DNA of 13,950 nt, from assembly GCA_008671285.1 (NCBI GenBank), contig RPYR01000127.1:1-13950 (forward strand), read 5' to 3'. Origin of the DNA: Collinsella aerofaciens (lineage in GTDB: Bacteria > Actinomycetota > Coriobacteriia > Coriobacteriales > Coriobacteriaceae). Positions 4,741 to 13,950 of this stretch are shown in pieces. A model generated the notes under the pieces. The model was not told the origin of the DNA and did not search any database. It saw only the letters and a list, made by a program, of their open reading frames with translations. Position 1 is the stretch's first letter; each line of letters begins with the position of its first letter. Position numbers and translations under genes: made by a program.

Positions 4741-6096
4741 ATGTCTGCTATTGATATCGTGCTTGTTGTGATCGCCTTGGTGGCGGTGGGGGTTGCTGTG
4801 GCTTGCGCCCTCCAGCTCAAGAGCCTGCGTGCCGAGTTGCGGGAGCGTGGCGACAGTAGCGCGGAAACGCTGGCAGCACTCGAGCAGGCCAACAACGCGC
4901 TCGATGCCCTGAACGTCGCGCTGGCCGAAACCCGCCGCACGGCCAATGCCATCGCGCAGCAGCAGACGACCGATGCGGCCGTGGAGCAGCAACGTTACCT
5001 GACCATCGCACGCGAGTTCTCGCAAGCTGGTGACCGGATGGATGGCCTGCGCCGCGAGACGGCCCAGCAGCTCGGCGCCAATCGCGAGGGCATCGAGCAT
5101 CGCCTGGACAAGGTGCGCGAGACGGTCGATGCTCAGCTGGGCGCCATCCGCAAAGACAACAACGTGCAGCTCGATCAGATGCGCGCGACGGTGGACGAGA
5201 AGCTCTCCCGCACGCTCAACGACCGACTGTCGGCATCGTTCAAGCAGGTGAGCGACCAGCTCGAGGCCGTGTATAAGGGCCTGGGCGATATGCAATCTAT
5301 CGCCACCGGCGTAGGCGACCTCAAGCGTTTGCGGGGCAATGTAAAAGCGCGCGGCATGTTGGGCGAGGTGCAGCTGGGTGCAATTCTTGCGGACATCCTT
5401 ACACCCGACCAGTATCTGGAAAACGTCGCCACCAAGCCCGGTGCCTCGGAGCGCGTTGAGTTTGCCGTCAAGCTGCCGGTGGACGAGGGCGACCCCATGC
5501 TGCTGCCGATTGACTCCAAGTTTCCGGGCGACGCGTACGAGCACCTGCTCGACGCGCAGGAGTCGGGCGATGCGGAGACCGTGGCGGCTGCGCGTAAGAC
5601 GCTCGACACCATGGTCAAGCGCGAGGCCAAGGACATCTGCGAAAAGTACCTGAGTGTGCCGGCAACGACCAACTTTGGCATCATGTTCGTGCCGTTTGAA
5701 GGACTGTACGCCGAGGTCGTCAGCCGCCCCGGGCTTATCGAGACCCTGGGCCGCGACTATCACGTCAACGTTGCCGGCCCTAGCACCATGGCGGCCATTC
5801 TCAACAGCCTGCAGATGAGCTATCAGACGTTTAAGTTGCAAAAACGTACCGACGACGTGCTGCGCGTGCTCTCCGCCGTCAAGGCCGAGCTGCCGCGCTA
5901 TCAAAAGGCGCTGCGCCGCGCCCAGCAGGAGATCGAGACCGCGGGCAAAACGGTCGAGGGCATCATCACCACGCGCACCAACGTTATGGAGCGCAAGCTC
6001 AAGGATATCGACGCGCTGGAAGACGCCGATCAAGCCGATGAGATTTTGGGACTCACGCCCGCGGGCCTTTCCACAGACCAAGAAGACGAGGACTAA
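4741..6096 (+). CDS. rmuC: DNA recombination protein RmuC
   Basis: RmuC proteins limit recombination at inverted repeats and carry a nuclease-like fold; the biochemical activity is not well defined. The 451-residue protein has the expected plan: one N-terminal membrane anchor (about 4-27), a long coiled coil (about 28-190, many Glu, Gln and Arg in heptads), then the conserved RmuC domain (about 190-400). Diagnostic blocks are VKARGMLGEVQLGAIL near 200-215, the LPIDSKFPGDAYEHLL block near 254-269, and GPSTMAAILNSLQMSYQTF near 349-367. The C-terminus is acidic. The ATG at 4741 is the only start that retains the anchor; the ribosome site GGCGGAG lies close upstream (4731-4737). A hairpin terminator follows the stop. 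The unit appears to be a single gene, perhaps with the small membrane protein upstream. Confidence 0.93.
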   Translation: MSAIDIVLVVIALVAVGVAVACALQLKSLRAELRERGDSSAETLAALEQANNALDALNVALAETRRTANAIAQQQTTDAAVEQQRYLTIAREFSQAGDRMDGLRRETAQQLGANREGIEHRLDKVRETVDAQLGAIRKDNNVQLDQMRATVDEKLSRTLNDRLSASFKQVSDQLEAVYKGLGDMQSIATGVGDLKRLRGNVKARGMLGEVQLGAILADILTPDQYLENVATKPGASERVEFAVKLPVDEGDPMLLPIDSKFPGDAYEHLLDAQESGDAETVAAARKTLDTMVKREAKDICEKYLSVPATTNFGIMFVPFEGLYAEVVSRPGLIETLGRDYHVNVAGPSTMAAILNSLQMSYQTFKLQKRTDDVLRVLSAVKAELPRYQKALRRAQQEIETAGKTVEGIITTRTNVMERKLKDIDALEDADQADEILGLTPAGLSTDQEDED

Positions 6097-6103
6097 TTGC
6101 AAC

Positions 6104-6148
6104 AAGGCAGCGGGGCGCCGGCGCAAACGCGGGCACCCCGCTGCCTTT
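6104..6148 (+). terminator. Hairpin terminator after rmuC
   Basis: AAGGCAGCGGGG (6104-6115) pairs perfectly with CCCCGCTGCCTT (6136-6147) over 12 bp around a 20-nt loop, which itself contains the self-complementary GCGCCGGCGC. The T-run is short (TTT then CAC), so termination may be partial. Confidence 0.7.
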
Positions 6149-6223
6149 CACATCGCGCTTGCCTGAAGTGCGCTTTAGTGTGCAACAATGGCGTTTCGCC
6201 CTATCAGACGCGAAAGGAAGCCC

Positions 6224-8026
<1,803 letters not shown>

Positions 8027-8089
8027 GCGTCTCGGACGTGGGACAATTGTGCCCATTAGTTTATTGTGCCGTTGAGCTAAGGAGTCGTT

Positions 8090-8755
8090 ATGCCACGCGA
8101 GACCAATGCCACCAAGCGCGAGCGCGCCATCGAGGTGTGTGAGCGTCTCGACCGTCGCTATGGCCCGGTCGAGTGCTTTTTGGACCACGAGAATCCCTTC
8201 CGCCTGCTGATCGCGGTGCTGCTTTCGGCGCAAACGACCGATGCACAGGTCAACAAAGTGACGCCGCGGCTGTTTGCCCAGTGGCCCACACCCGAGGCCA
8301 TGGCTGGGGCGAGCGTGGCTGACGTGGCAGACACCATCAAGTCACTCGGCTTCTACAAGAGCAAAGCCAAGCATGCCGTCGAGGCCGCGCAGATGATCGT
8401 CGCCGACTATGGCGGCGAGGTGCCGGCCGACATGAAGGAACTCGTGAAGCTGCCGGGCGTGGGACGCAAGACGGCGAACATCGTGCTCAACGTGGGGTAT
8501 GGCATCGTGGAGGGCATTGCGGTGGACACGCATGTCAACCGCATTGCGCACCGCCTGATGCTGAGTCCCAAGACGCATGCCAAGGAGCCGCTCAAGACCG
8601 AGCAGGATTTGCTCAAGATTTTGCCGCACGAGTATTGGGAGTCGGTTAACCATCAGTGGATCACCTTCGGTCGCGAGATCTGCGACGCCCGCAAACCCAA
8701 GTGTGACGAGTGTCCGCTGGCAGATTTGTGCCCCAGCGTGCGCGTAGCGGGGTAG
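8090..8755 (+). CDS. nth: Endonuclease III (DNA glycosylase/AP lyase)
   Basis: Nth removes oxidised pyrimidines from DNA and nicks the abasic site. The 221-residue protein is full length. The helix-hairpin-helix LPGVGRKTAN at 121-130 includes catalytic Lys127, and VDTHVNR supplies catalytic Asp146. The C-terminal 4Fe-4S ligands are complete: Cys198-x6-Cys205-x2-Cys208-x5-Cys214. The start at 8090 has TAAGGAG (8078-8084) upstream. The 63-bp gap before it contains the near-palindrome around ACAATTGT (8043-8050), which may hold a promoter. It contrasts neatly with the HhH-GPD protein at 1281-2186, which lacks the Cys cluster and the catalytic Asp. The neighbouring mfd is functionally related but separated by a terminator. 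Confidence 0.97.
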   Translation: MPRETNATKRERAIEVCERLDRRYGPVECFLDHENPFRLLIAVLLSAQTTDAQVNKVTPRLFAQWPTPEAMAGASVADVADTIKSLGFYKSKAKHAVEAAQMIVADYGGEVPADMKELVKLPGVGRKTANIVLNVGYGIVEGIAVDTHVNRIAHRLMLSPKTHAKEPLKTEQDLLKILPHEYWESVNHQWITFGREICDARKPKCDECPLADLCPSVRVAG

Positions 8756-8760
8756 GGCGG

Positions 8761-8785
8761 AACGCATTTTCGTCTGGCGTTTTTT
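8761..8785 (+). terminator. Possible weak terminator after nth
   Basis: AACGC (8761-8765) pairs with GCGTT (8777-8781) and runs straight into TTTT up to 8785. The stem is only 5 bp with an 11-nt loop, so it would be weak, but it lies just behind the nth stop codon. Confidence 0.3.
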
Positions 8786-8859
8786 GCGGGGCTGGGTTTG
8801 CCCTTGAGCCGGAGTCCTCTCCATGCGTTACCATGACAGACAATGTATTTGACGTACGA

Positions 8860-8887
8860 CCCGCCGAGCTTGCCCCGGCGGGCTTTT
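8860..8887 (+). terminator. Intrinsic terminator just upstream of mfd
   Basis: CCCGCCG (8860-8866) pairs with CGGCGGG (8876-8882) around a 9-nt loop, followed by CTTTT. It ends only 25 nt before the mfd ATG and about 105 nt after the nth stop. No convincing promoter fits between it and mfd, so either mfd is transcribed through it or it acts as a leader attenuator. Confidence 0.6.
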
Positions 8888-8912
8888 GGCGTTGCGATGC
8901 CGGAGGAACAGC

Positions 8913-11900
8913 ATGCTCATTCACCGTATAGCCGCGCAGCTCTACACTGCCGAGGCGCTGCAGACCGTCGAGGCCGGACTCGATGCCGGCGAGGACGTGA
9001 CGCTGGCCGTGTCGCAGTCGGGCCGCACGCTTATGGCGGCCGCCCAGTTTGCGCGCCGTCCGCGCCCGACGGTCTACATTGTGAGCGGCGAGGATGCGGC
9101 CGATCGAGCCGCGCGCAGCCTTGCCGCCTATGTGGGCCTGGCGCACGTGTGCCGCTTTCCCGAGCGCAAGGACTATCCGTGGCGCGAGCAGGCGCCCGAC
9201 GACGCCGGGGTAGCGCAGCGCTGCGAGGCGCTGGGGCGCATCGTGCGCGGGGACAACTGCATCATGGTCGCCTCGGCTCGCGCGCTGCTGCGTTGCGTGC
9301 CGCCGGTCGAGAGCCGCTATTGGGAGTCCACGACCTTTGCGGTGGGCGAGGAGACTCCTTTTGATGAGGTGCCGCAGCGCCTGGTGGGCATGGGCTACAC
9401 CAATGCCGGCGCCGCCGATGCGCCCGGTCTGTTTCACGTGCACGGCGACACCGTCGAGGTGTTTCCCGCGCAGGAGAAAGCGCCCGTGCGCATTGAGTTC
9501 TTTGGCGACGAGATTGACCGCATCCGCCGCATGGTGAGCTCAACGGGGCAGACCATCGGTAACGAGGACAGTATTGAGATCTTCCCCTGCCGCGAGCTGG
9601 CGCTTACCGACGATGCCGTCCACAACATGCACGTGGCGCTCTACCGTGCCAGCCAGGACGACAGCAAGCTGGCGGCGCTGCTCGAGATGGTGGATGCGCG
9701 CATCGTCACGCCCGAGCTCGACCGCTTTTTGCCGGTGATGTACGGCCAGACCGTAAGCCCGTTGGCGCACGTGAGCGGCAAGGCACTCGTGGTTCTGTCC
9801 GAGCCGCGCTCGCTGTTCGACGACTGCCTGCGCGCCTACGAGGATATTGAGGCCCGTGCCGGCGAGGCAGGGATTGACCGCTTGGATGGTCTGTACGTGT
9901 GCGCCCAACAGCTCGATTTTGGTGCCCAGCAGCGCCTGAACTACGTGAGCCTCATTCGTGCCGGCGGCGCGGTGACGGCAGAGCTCAAGATTGAGCAGCC
10001 GGCCATCGCAGGCTCGGACAACCGTTTTATGACGCGCATCCAGGAGGTCGTGGGCAAGCGCTATGCCTGCGTGTTTGCCATCCCCGACCGCGGTGCGCGC
10101 GAGTCGATGGAGCTCACCTTTGGCGACGAGGGCATTACCTTTGAGGAATCGCTGACCGCGGCGCCCGAAAATGTCGGCGCTATCGGCGACCGCGTTCGCG
10201 TGGCAGCGGCGGATTCCGCCGACCGTGCCGCACGCCAGGAGGCCCATGCTTCCATTCGCGAGCGTAAGGCCGACGCGCTCAACGCCCGCTCGCTCGAGGC
10301 GGGCGCCGCGCAGGCTGCCGCCGGCGCCGCCGTGCCCACTATTTCGCGCGGACGTGTGACCTTTGTCGATGCCGCTCTGCCGCAGGGCGTGGTGGTGCCC
10401 GATGCCAACCTGGCCGTGTTCTCGATCGCCGACCTCAACGCCCGCATGGACGCCAACCGCGCGCGCAGCCGCCGCAAGGTGGACATTACGCAGATCACGT
10501 TCCCGTTTAAGCCGGGCGATTACGTGGTGCACGCTACCCACGGCATCGCGCTCTTTAGCGAGATCGCGCGCCAGGAAGTGGGCGGCAAGGAACGCGACTA
10601 CTTTTTGCTGGAATATGCCGATGGCGACAAGCTCTACGTGCCGCTCGAGCAGGTCGACCGCATCACGCGCTACGTTGGCCCCGACGGCGACAAGCCGCGC
10701 CTGACCAGGCTCAACACAGCCGACTGGACGCGCGCTACCAACAAGGCGCGCAAGAACGCCAAAAAGCTGGCGTTTGACCTGGTCGACCTGTATACGCGCC
10801 GCTCGTCGATTACCGGTATCGCCTGCCCGCCCGACACGCCCGAGCAGATTGAGATGGAGGAGAGCTTCCCTTACGACGAGACGCGCGACCAGCTGGAGGC
10901 CATCGCCGATATTAAGGCCGACATGGAGGCGCCCAAGCCCATGGACCGCCTGCTCTGCGGCGACGTGGGCTTTGGCAAGACCGAGGTCGCCCTGCGTGCG
11001 GCGTTTAAGTGTGTGGACTCCGGCCGTCAGGTCATGGTGCTCTGTCCCACGACCATTCTGGCCCAGCAGCACTACGAGACCTTCTTTGAGCGCTTTGCCC
11101 CGTTTGGCCTCGAGGTCGAGGTGCTCAGCCGCTTCCGCACGCCGGCGCAGCAGAAGCGCGCGCTCAAGGCGTTTGCCGAGGGCACGATCGATGTGCTCAT
11201 CGGCACGCACCGCTTGCTTTCGGCCGATGTGAACCCAAAGAACTTGGGCCTGGTGATCATCGACGAGGAACAGCGCTTTGGCGTGCAGCACAAGGAGCAG
11301 CTCAAGAACCTGCGCGAGCAGATTGACGTGCTCACGCTTTCGGCAACGCCTATTCCACGAACCATGCAGATGGCCACGAGTGGCGTGCGCGACATGAGCC
11401 TGATCACGACGCCGCCGACCGGGCGTCGTCCCGTGATCGTGCACGTGGGGGAGTACGACCCCGATGTGGTGAGCGCGGCGATTCGCCTGGAGGTGGGCCG
11501 CGGCGGTCAGGTGTATTACGTGTCCAACCGCGTCAAGACCATCGATGACGCCGTGGCGCGCGTGCACGAGGCCGCGCCCGAGGCGCGCGTGGGCGTGGCG
11601 CACGGCAAGATGAGCCCGCGCGAGGTCGAGGACGTGATGATCGAGTTCGCGACCAAAAAGATCGATGTGCTCATCGCCACGACCATCGTGGAGCGCGGCA
11701 TCGACAACGCAACGGCCAACACGCTCATCATCGAGGACTCGCAGCGCCTGGGTCTGGCACAGCTCTACCAGCTCAAGGGCCGTGTGGGCCGCTCTGCCAC
11801 GCAGGCCTACGCGTACTTTATGTTCCCGGGCGAGCTGCCGCTCACCGAGGAGGCCACGGCGCGCCTGACCGCACTTTCCGAGTTCCAGGACCTGGGCAGC

Positions 11901-12545
11901 GGCATGCGCATCGCCATGCGCGACCTGGAGATTCGCGGCGCCGGCTCGCTTATGGGAGCCGAGCAGCACGGCAACCTGTCGAGCGTGGGCTTTGACCTGT
12001 TTACGCAGATGCTGGGCCAGGCCGTGGCCGAGGCGCGCGGCGATGACGACGCCGGCGTGGAGGCGGCGAGCGTGGGTATTAACCTGCCGGCCGACTACTT
12101 CTTGTCCGAGGAGTACCTGCCGGCGGTGGATCAGCGCGTGCTCGTGTACCGCAAGCTCGCAGCGGCCGAGGACCTGGAGAGCATCGATGAGGTGCAGGAA
12201 GAGACCGAGGCTGCGCATGGCGAACTGCCGTTGGCGGGACTCAACCTGTTCAATCGCGCACGCGTCCGCATTCGCGGCGAGCGCCTGGGACTCGAGAGCG
12301 TCACGCTCAGCGGTGGTCGCATCACGTTTTTGGGCGTCGACGTGCCCAAGAAGGTGGCCTTTGAGCTTAAGACCCACTATGGCGCGGTGAACTTCCCCAA
12401 GAGCCGCAAGCTGTCGGTGCCCTACAAGGCGGGCGCCGGCGCAGGCAGCGGCCTGGGTCGCGGCCTCGATGCCAACGACGGCACCGGCCCCGTGGCCGCG
12501 GCACTCATGCTGCTGCAGCAATTAGGCGCGAGCGACGATGACTAA
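8913..12545 (+). CDS. mfd: Transcription-repair coupling factor Mfd
   Basis: Mfd is a DNA translocase that pushes stalled RNA polymerase off lesions and recruits UvrA to the transcribed strand. The protein has 1210 residues, slightly longer than the usual 1150 or so. The N-terminal UvrB-like module occupies about 1-350. The CarD/CdnL-like RNA polymerase interaction domain lies near 520-590 (KPGDYVVHATHGIALF). The superfamily-2 motor has Walker A GDVGFGKT at 683-690, the DEEQ box at 784-787, motif III TLSATPIPRTMQMA, and motif VI GRVGR at 956-960. The TRCF C-terminal domain follows. An Ala-rich, charged stretch at about 428-476 explains part of the extra length. The start at 8913 (MLIHRIAAQLY) has GGAGGA 5 nt upstream; an in-frame TTG at 8886 lies inside the terminator and is rejected. 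A hairpin follows the stop codon. Confidence 0.97.
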   Translation: MLIHRIAAQLYTAEALQTVEAGLDAGEDVTLAVSQSGRTLMAAAQFARRPRPTVYIVSGEDAADRAARSLAAYVGLAHVCRFPERKDYPWREQAPDDAGVAQRCEALGRIVRGDNCIMVASARALLRCVPPVESRYWESTTFAVGEETPFDEVPQRLVGMGYTNAGAADAPGLFHVHGDTVEVFPAQEKAPVRIEFFGDEIDRIRRMVSSTGQTIGNEDSIEIFPCRELALTDDAVHNMHVALYRASQDDSKLAALLEMVDARIVTPELDRFLPVMYGQTVSPLAHVSGKALVVLSEPRSLFDDCLRAYEDIEARAGEAGIDRLDGLYVCAQQLDFGAQQRLNYVSLIRAGGAVTAELKIEQPAIAGSDNRFMTRIQEVVGKRYACVFAIPDRGARESMELTFGDEGITFEESLTAAPENVGAIGDRVRVAAADSADRAARQEAHASIRERKADALNARSLEAGAAQAAAGAAVPTISRGRVTFVDAALPQGVVVPDANLAVFSIADLNARMDANRARSRRKVDITQITFPFKPGDYVVHATHGIALFSEIARQEVGGKERDYFLLEYADGDKLYVPLEQVDRITRYVGPDGDKPRLTRLNTADWTRATNKARKNAKKLAFDLVDLYTRRSSITGIACPPDTPEQIEMEESFPYDETRDQLEAIADIKADMEAPKPMDRLLCGDVGFGKTEVALRAAFKCVDSGRQVMVLCPTTILAQQHYETFFERFAPFGLEVEVLSRFRTPAQQKRALKAFAEGTIDVLIGTHRLLSADVNPKNLGLVIIDEEQRFGVQHKEQLKNLREQIDVLTLSATPIPRTMQMATSGVRDMSLITTPPTGRRPVIVHVGEYDPDVVSAAIRLEVGRGGQVYYVSNRVKTIDDAVARVHEAAPEARVGVAHGKMSPREVEDVMIEFATKKIDVLIATTIVERGIDNATANTLIIEDSQRLGLAQLYQLKGRVGRSATQAYAYFMFPGELPLTEEATARLTALSEFQDLGSGMRIAMRDLEIRGAGSLMGAEQHGNLSSVGFDLFTQMLGQAVAEARGDDDAGVEAASVGINLPADYFLSEEYLPAVDQRVLVYRKLAAAEDLESIDEVQEETEAAHGELPLAGLNLFNRARVRIRGERLGLESVTLSGGRITFLGVDVPKKVAFELKTHYGAVNFPKSRKLSVPYKAGAGAGSGLGRGLDANDGTGPVAAALMLLQQLGASDDD

Positions 12546-12557
12546 CAAGTAGGGGGC

Positions 12558-12597
12558 GTGGCGGGGCAGAGCTACCAGTTGTTCTTTGCCCCGCCAC
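12558..12597. terminator. Strong hairpin between mfd and the PAP2 gene
   Basis: GTGGCGGGGCA (12558-12568) pairs perfectly with TGCCCCGCCAC (12587-12597) around an 18-nt loop. No T-run follows on either strand, so it may work as a weak terminator, an RNA-stabilising 3' hairpin, or a barrier between the two genes. It starts 12 nt after the mfd stop. Confidence 0.5.
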
Positions 12598-12633
12598 CTC
12601 GCAGGTTGATTCCAGCCCCATCGAAAGGAAAGC

Positions 12634-13497
12634 ATGTTCGGGTACATCTACAAGAAAGACGGCGCCGCTATCGCGGTTGTCCTGTGTCTTTGTCTGGGCG
12701 TGGGCAGTTTCTTCGATTATCAGATCTCGAGCGCGCTGTTCAACATCGGCAGCATGTACGGCCGCTTTATCGAGGCCGCTGGCGAGTTGCCGTTTGAGCT
12801 GACGGCGAGCATCGCGGGCGTTATGCTCGTGCGCGCGGTGCGTCCCGACTCCAGGGGCAGCAAATGGCTTGCCGCGCTCGGCATCCTCGTCAACGTTGGC
12901 CTGCCCGGCTACGAGATCGTTTCGTCCCTGAGGGTTGGCGGTAAACTCATTGCGGCTCAGTTGGTGCTGACGTTTGTGCTGGTCATCGCTGCCAACCTTA
13001 TCGTCTATCGCCTCACGCGCACGACCGAGCCCGACGAGCTCGCGCGCTGGGCGTTGATGGTGCTTGCCGTGTGGATCGCTCAGGCCATCATCCTCAACGT
13101 GATCGTCAAGCCGCTGTGGTCGCGTCCGCGCATGCGCGTGATCGAGGTCACGCCGGGACTCGATTTTCAGCCGTGGTGGGTGATCGGTAACCCCGACAAG
13201 TGGACTTATATCGCCGCCGGCGTGATCAAGGACGGCTTCAAGTCGTTTGCGAGCGGACACACGGCGCACGCGGCGATCGGCCTTATGCTCGCCGGGCTTC
13301 CCGCGGCGGCCTTTAAGGAAAAGCCGTCACGCCGTCGTGTGGTCTTTTGGACGGCGGCTGTGGTCGCGGCGCTCGTCGCGCTTGGCCGCATCGTGATCGG
13401 AGCGCACTTTTTGAGTGACGTGAGCTGCGGCTTTGCTCTGGTGCTGGCGCTTGAGTGCCTTGCCGCGCGCATTGCCTATCCCAACGGCGTACAATAG
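12634..13497 (+). CDS. PAP2-superfamily membrane phosphatase
   Basis: This 287-residue multi-pass protein is probably a lipid phosphatase (phosphatidate or undecaprenyl-pyrophosphate type); the substrate is not certain. The three PAP2 signatures are present in order. Motif 1 is at Lys159 to Arg166 (KPLWSRPR, K-x6-R) but ends in Met167 where the consensus K-x6-RP has Pro. Motif 2, FASGHTAH, has Ser207-Gly208-His209. Motif 3, GRIVIGAHFLSD, has Arg252-x5-His258-x3-Asp262. His209 would be the general acid and His258 the nucleophile. Hydrophobic segments occur near 11-27, 53-68, 78-98, 106-127, 138-158, 212-228 and in the last 60 residues. The start at 12634 has AAAGGAA upstream. Its last codons overlap a TACAAT box that may drive the next gene. 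Confidence 0.87.
   Translation: MFGYIYKKDGAAIAVVLCLCLGVGSFFDYQISSALFNIGSMYGRFIEAAGELPFELTASIAGVMLVRAVRPDSRGSKWLAALGILVNVGLPGYEIVSSLRVGGKLIAAQLVLTFVLVIAANLIVYRLTRTTEPDELARWALMVLAVWIAQAIILNVIVKPLWSRPRMRVIEVTPGLDFQPWWVIGNPDKWTYIAAGVIKDGFKSFASGHTAHAAIGLMLAGLPAAAFKEKPSRRRVVFWTAAVVAALVALGRIVIGAHFLSDVSCGFALVLALECLAARIAYPNGVQ
13490..13495 (+). promoter_or_regulatory. Candidate -10 box for the aldolase-type gene, overlapping the PAP2 stop
   Basis: TACAAT at 13490-13495 spans the end of the PAP2 coding frame and touches its TAG. It lies 47 bp before the ATG at 13543, a sensible leader length. No good -35 is seen at 16-18 bp, so this is tentative; read-through from the PAP2 gene is the alternative. Confidence 0.3.
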
Positions 13498-13542
13498 CTC
13501 CGTTTGAATCATCTGGCCGATACCCGGTAAGAGAGGATTGCC

Positions 13543-13950
13543 ATGCTCGCGTTCAACAACGACTATTCCCACGGCGCACACCCGGCAGTGCTGCAGGCGC
13601 TCGTCGACACCAATATGGAGCCGCAGCCCGGCTACGGTACCGATGCACATACCGAGCGTGCCAAGCAACTTATTCGCGAGGCCTGCCAGACGCCTGACGC
13701 CGACGTGTTTTTCCTGGTGGGCGGCACGCAGGCTAACGCGACGGTGATCGACATGCTGCTTGCGCCGTACGAGGGCGTCGTTGCTGCCGAGACTGGCCAC
13801 GTTGCCTGCCACGAGGCGGGCGCCATCGAGTTTGGCGGCCACAAGGTGCTCACCATCCCCGGCTACGAGGGCAAGATGCACGCCGAGGACCTCGAGAACT
13901 ATATCCAGGTGTTCTACGAAAACGAGAGCTACGAGCACACGGTGTTCCCG
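13543..13950 (+). CDS. Threonine aldolase/beta-eliminating lyase family PLP enzyme (partial, 3' end outside window)
   Basis: An open frame of 136 codons runs from the ATG at 13543 to the window edge without a stop, so the C-terminal part is missing. The N-terminus FNNDYSHGAHPAVLQAL and the segment PGYGTDAHTERAKQLI are typical of low-specificity L-threonine aldolases, fold-type I PLP enzymes that split threonine or allo-threonine to glycine and acetaldehyde. GGTQAN at 60-65 is the phosphate-binding region, and ETGHVACHEAGAIEFGG at 83-99 supplies the histidine (His86) expected to stack on PLP. The PLP-binding lysine lies beyond the window. The ribosome site GAGAGGA (13531-13537) is 5 nt upstream. 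The family is secure; aldolase versus another beta-eliminating lyase cannot be settled from this part. Confidence 0.85.
   Translation, partial: MLAFNNDYSHGAHPAVLQALVDTNMEPQPGYGTDAHTERAKQLIREACQTPDADVFFLVGGTQANATVIDMLLAPYEGVVAAETGHVACHEAGAIEFGGHKVLTIPGYEGKMHAEDLENYIQVFYENESYEHTVFP

Noticed and set aside
4636..6126. 496-codon open frame on the minus strand
   Set aside because: It is the shadow of rmuC, which has clear family motifs and a membrane anchor on the + strand.
9540..12521. 993-codon open frame on the minus strand
   Set aside because: It is the antisense shadow of mfd. Long antisense frames are expected opposite GC-rich coding sequence, and mfd has all its motifs on the + strand.
8090..12545. 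nth-mfd as a single repair operon or new repair island with rmuC
   Set aside because: A terminator separates nth from mfd, and an ABC exporter with its own boundaries lies between rmuC and nth; shared repair themes among housekeeping genes do not make a system.

Overview
The window looks like chromosomal DNA of a GC-rich anaerobic actinobacterium of the class Coriobacteriia, most likely Collinsella or a close relative. This rests on strong G/C preference at third codon positions, a rubrerythrin, a CarD-type interaction domain in a long Mfd, and general protein flavour. It is inference; no 16S or marker search was possible. All protein genes are on the + strand.

Layout. Positions 1-335 hold no protein gene but contain a hairpin (28-58), a rod-shaped candidate non-coding RNA (85-227, reminiscent of 6S RNA but unproven) and a strong tRNA promoter with an A/T UP-element. 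tRNA-Asp(GTC) with encoded CCA (337-414) is followed by a UUCG-capped terminator. A 320-bp leader with a perfect 12-bp palindrome and a TATACT box precedes an Rrf2-family, probably Fe-S-sensing regulator whose reading frame is broken by an in-frame amber codon just after its cysteine cluster. 21 bp later comes a HhH-GPD DNA glycosylase of the cluster-less type often mislabelled 'HesB', with Glu where MutY has its catalytic Asp. Rubrerythrin follows.

Positions 2861-3928 are the most unusual part. Two copies of an approximately 166-bp intergenic element, 130 bp of it identical, each follow a gene closely (rubrerythrin; an unknown 210-residue membrane protein). Each carries a long imperfect hairpin, a conserved A-rich linker and a rho-independent terminator, like a transplantable 3'-UTR module. 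Next come a small Gln-rich single-pass membrane protein, rmuC, an ABC half-exporter, nth (endonuclease III), mfd (transcription-repair coupling factor), a PAP2-type phosphatase and the first 136 codons of a threonine aldolase-type PLP enzyme cut by the window edge.

How the genes work together. Several genes concern genome integrity: the HhH-GPD glycosylase, RmuC, Nth and Mfd. Rubrerythrin handles peroxide, and the broken Rrf2 gene would be a redox or Fe-S sensor. They are mostly separate transcription units, not one operon; only the Rrf2 and glycosylase genes are spaced tightly enough to suggest co-transcription. I did not find a convincing new multi-gene system. The best candidates for undescribed biology are the duplicated hairpin-terminator element and the rod-shaped RNA.
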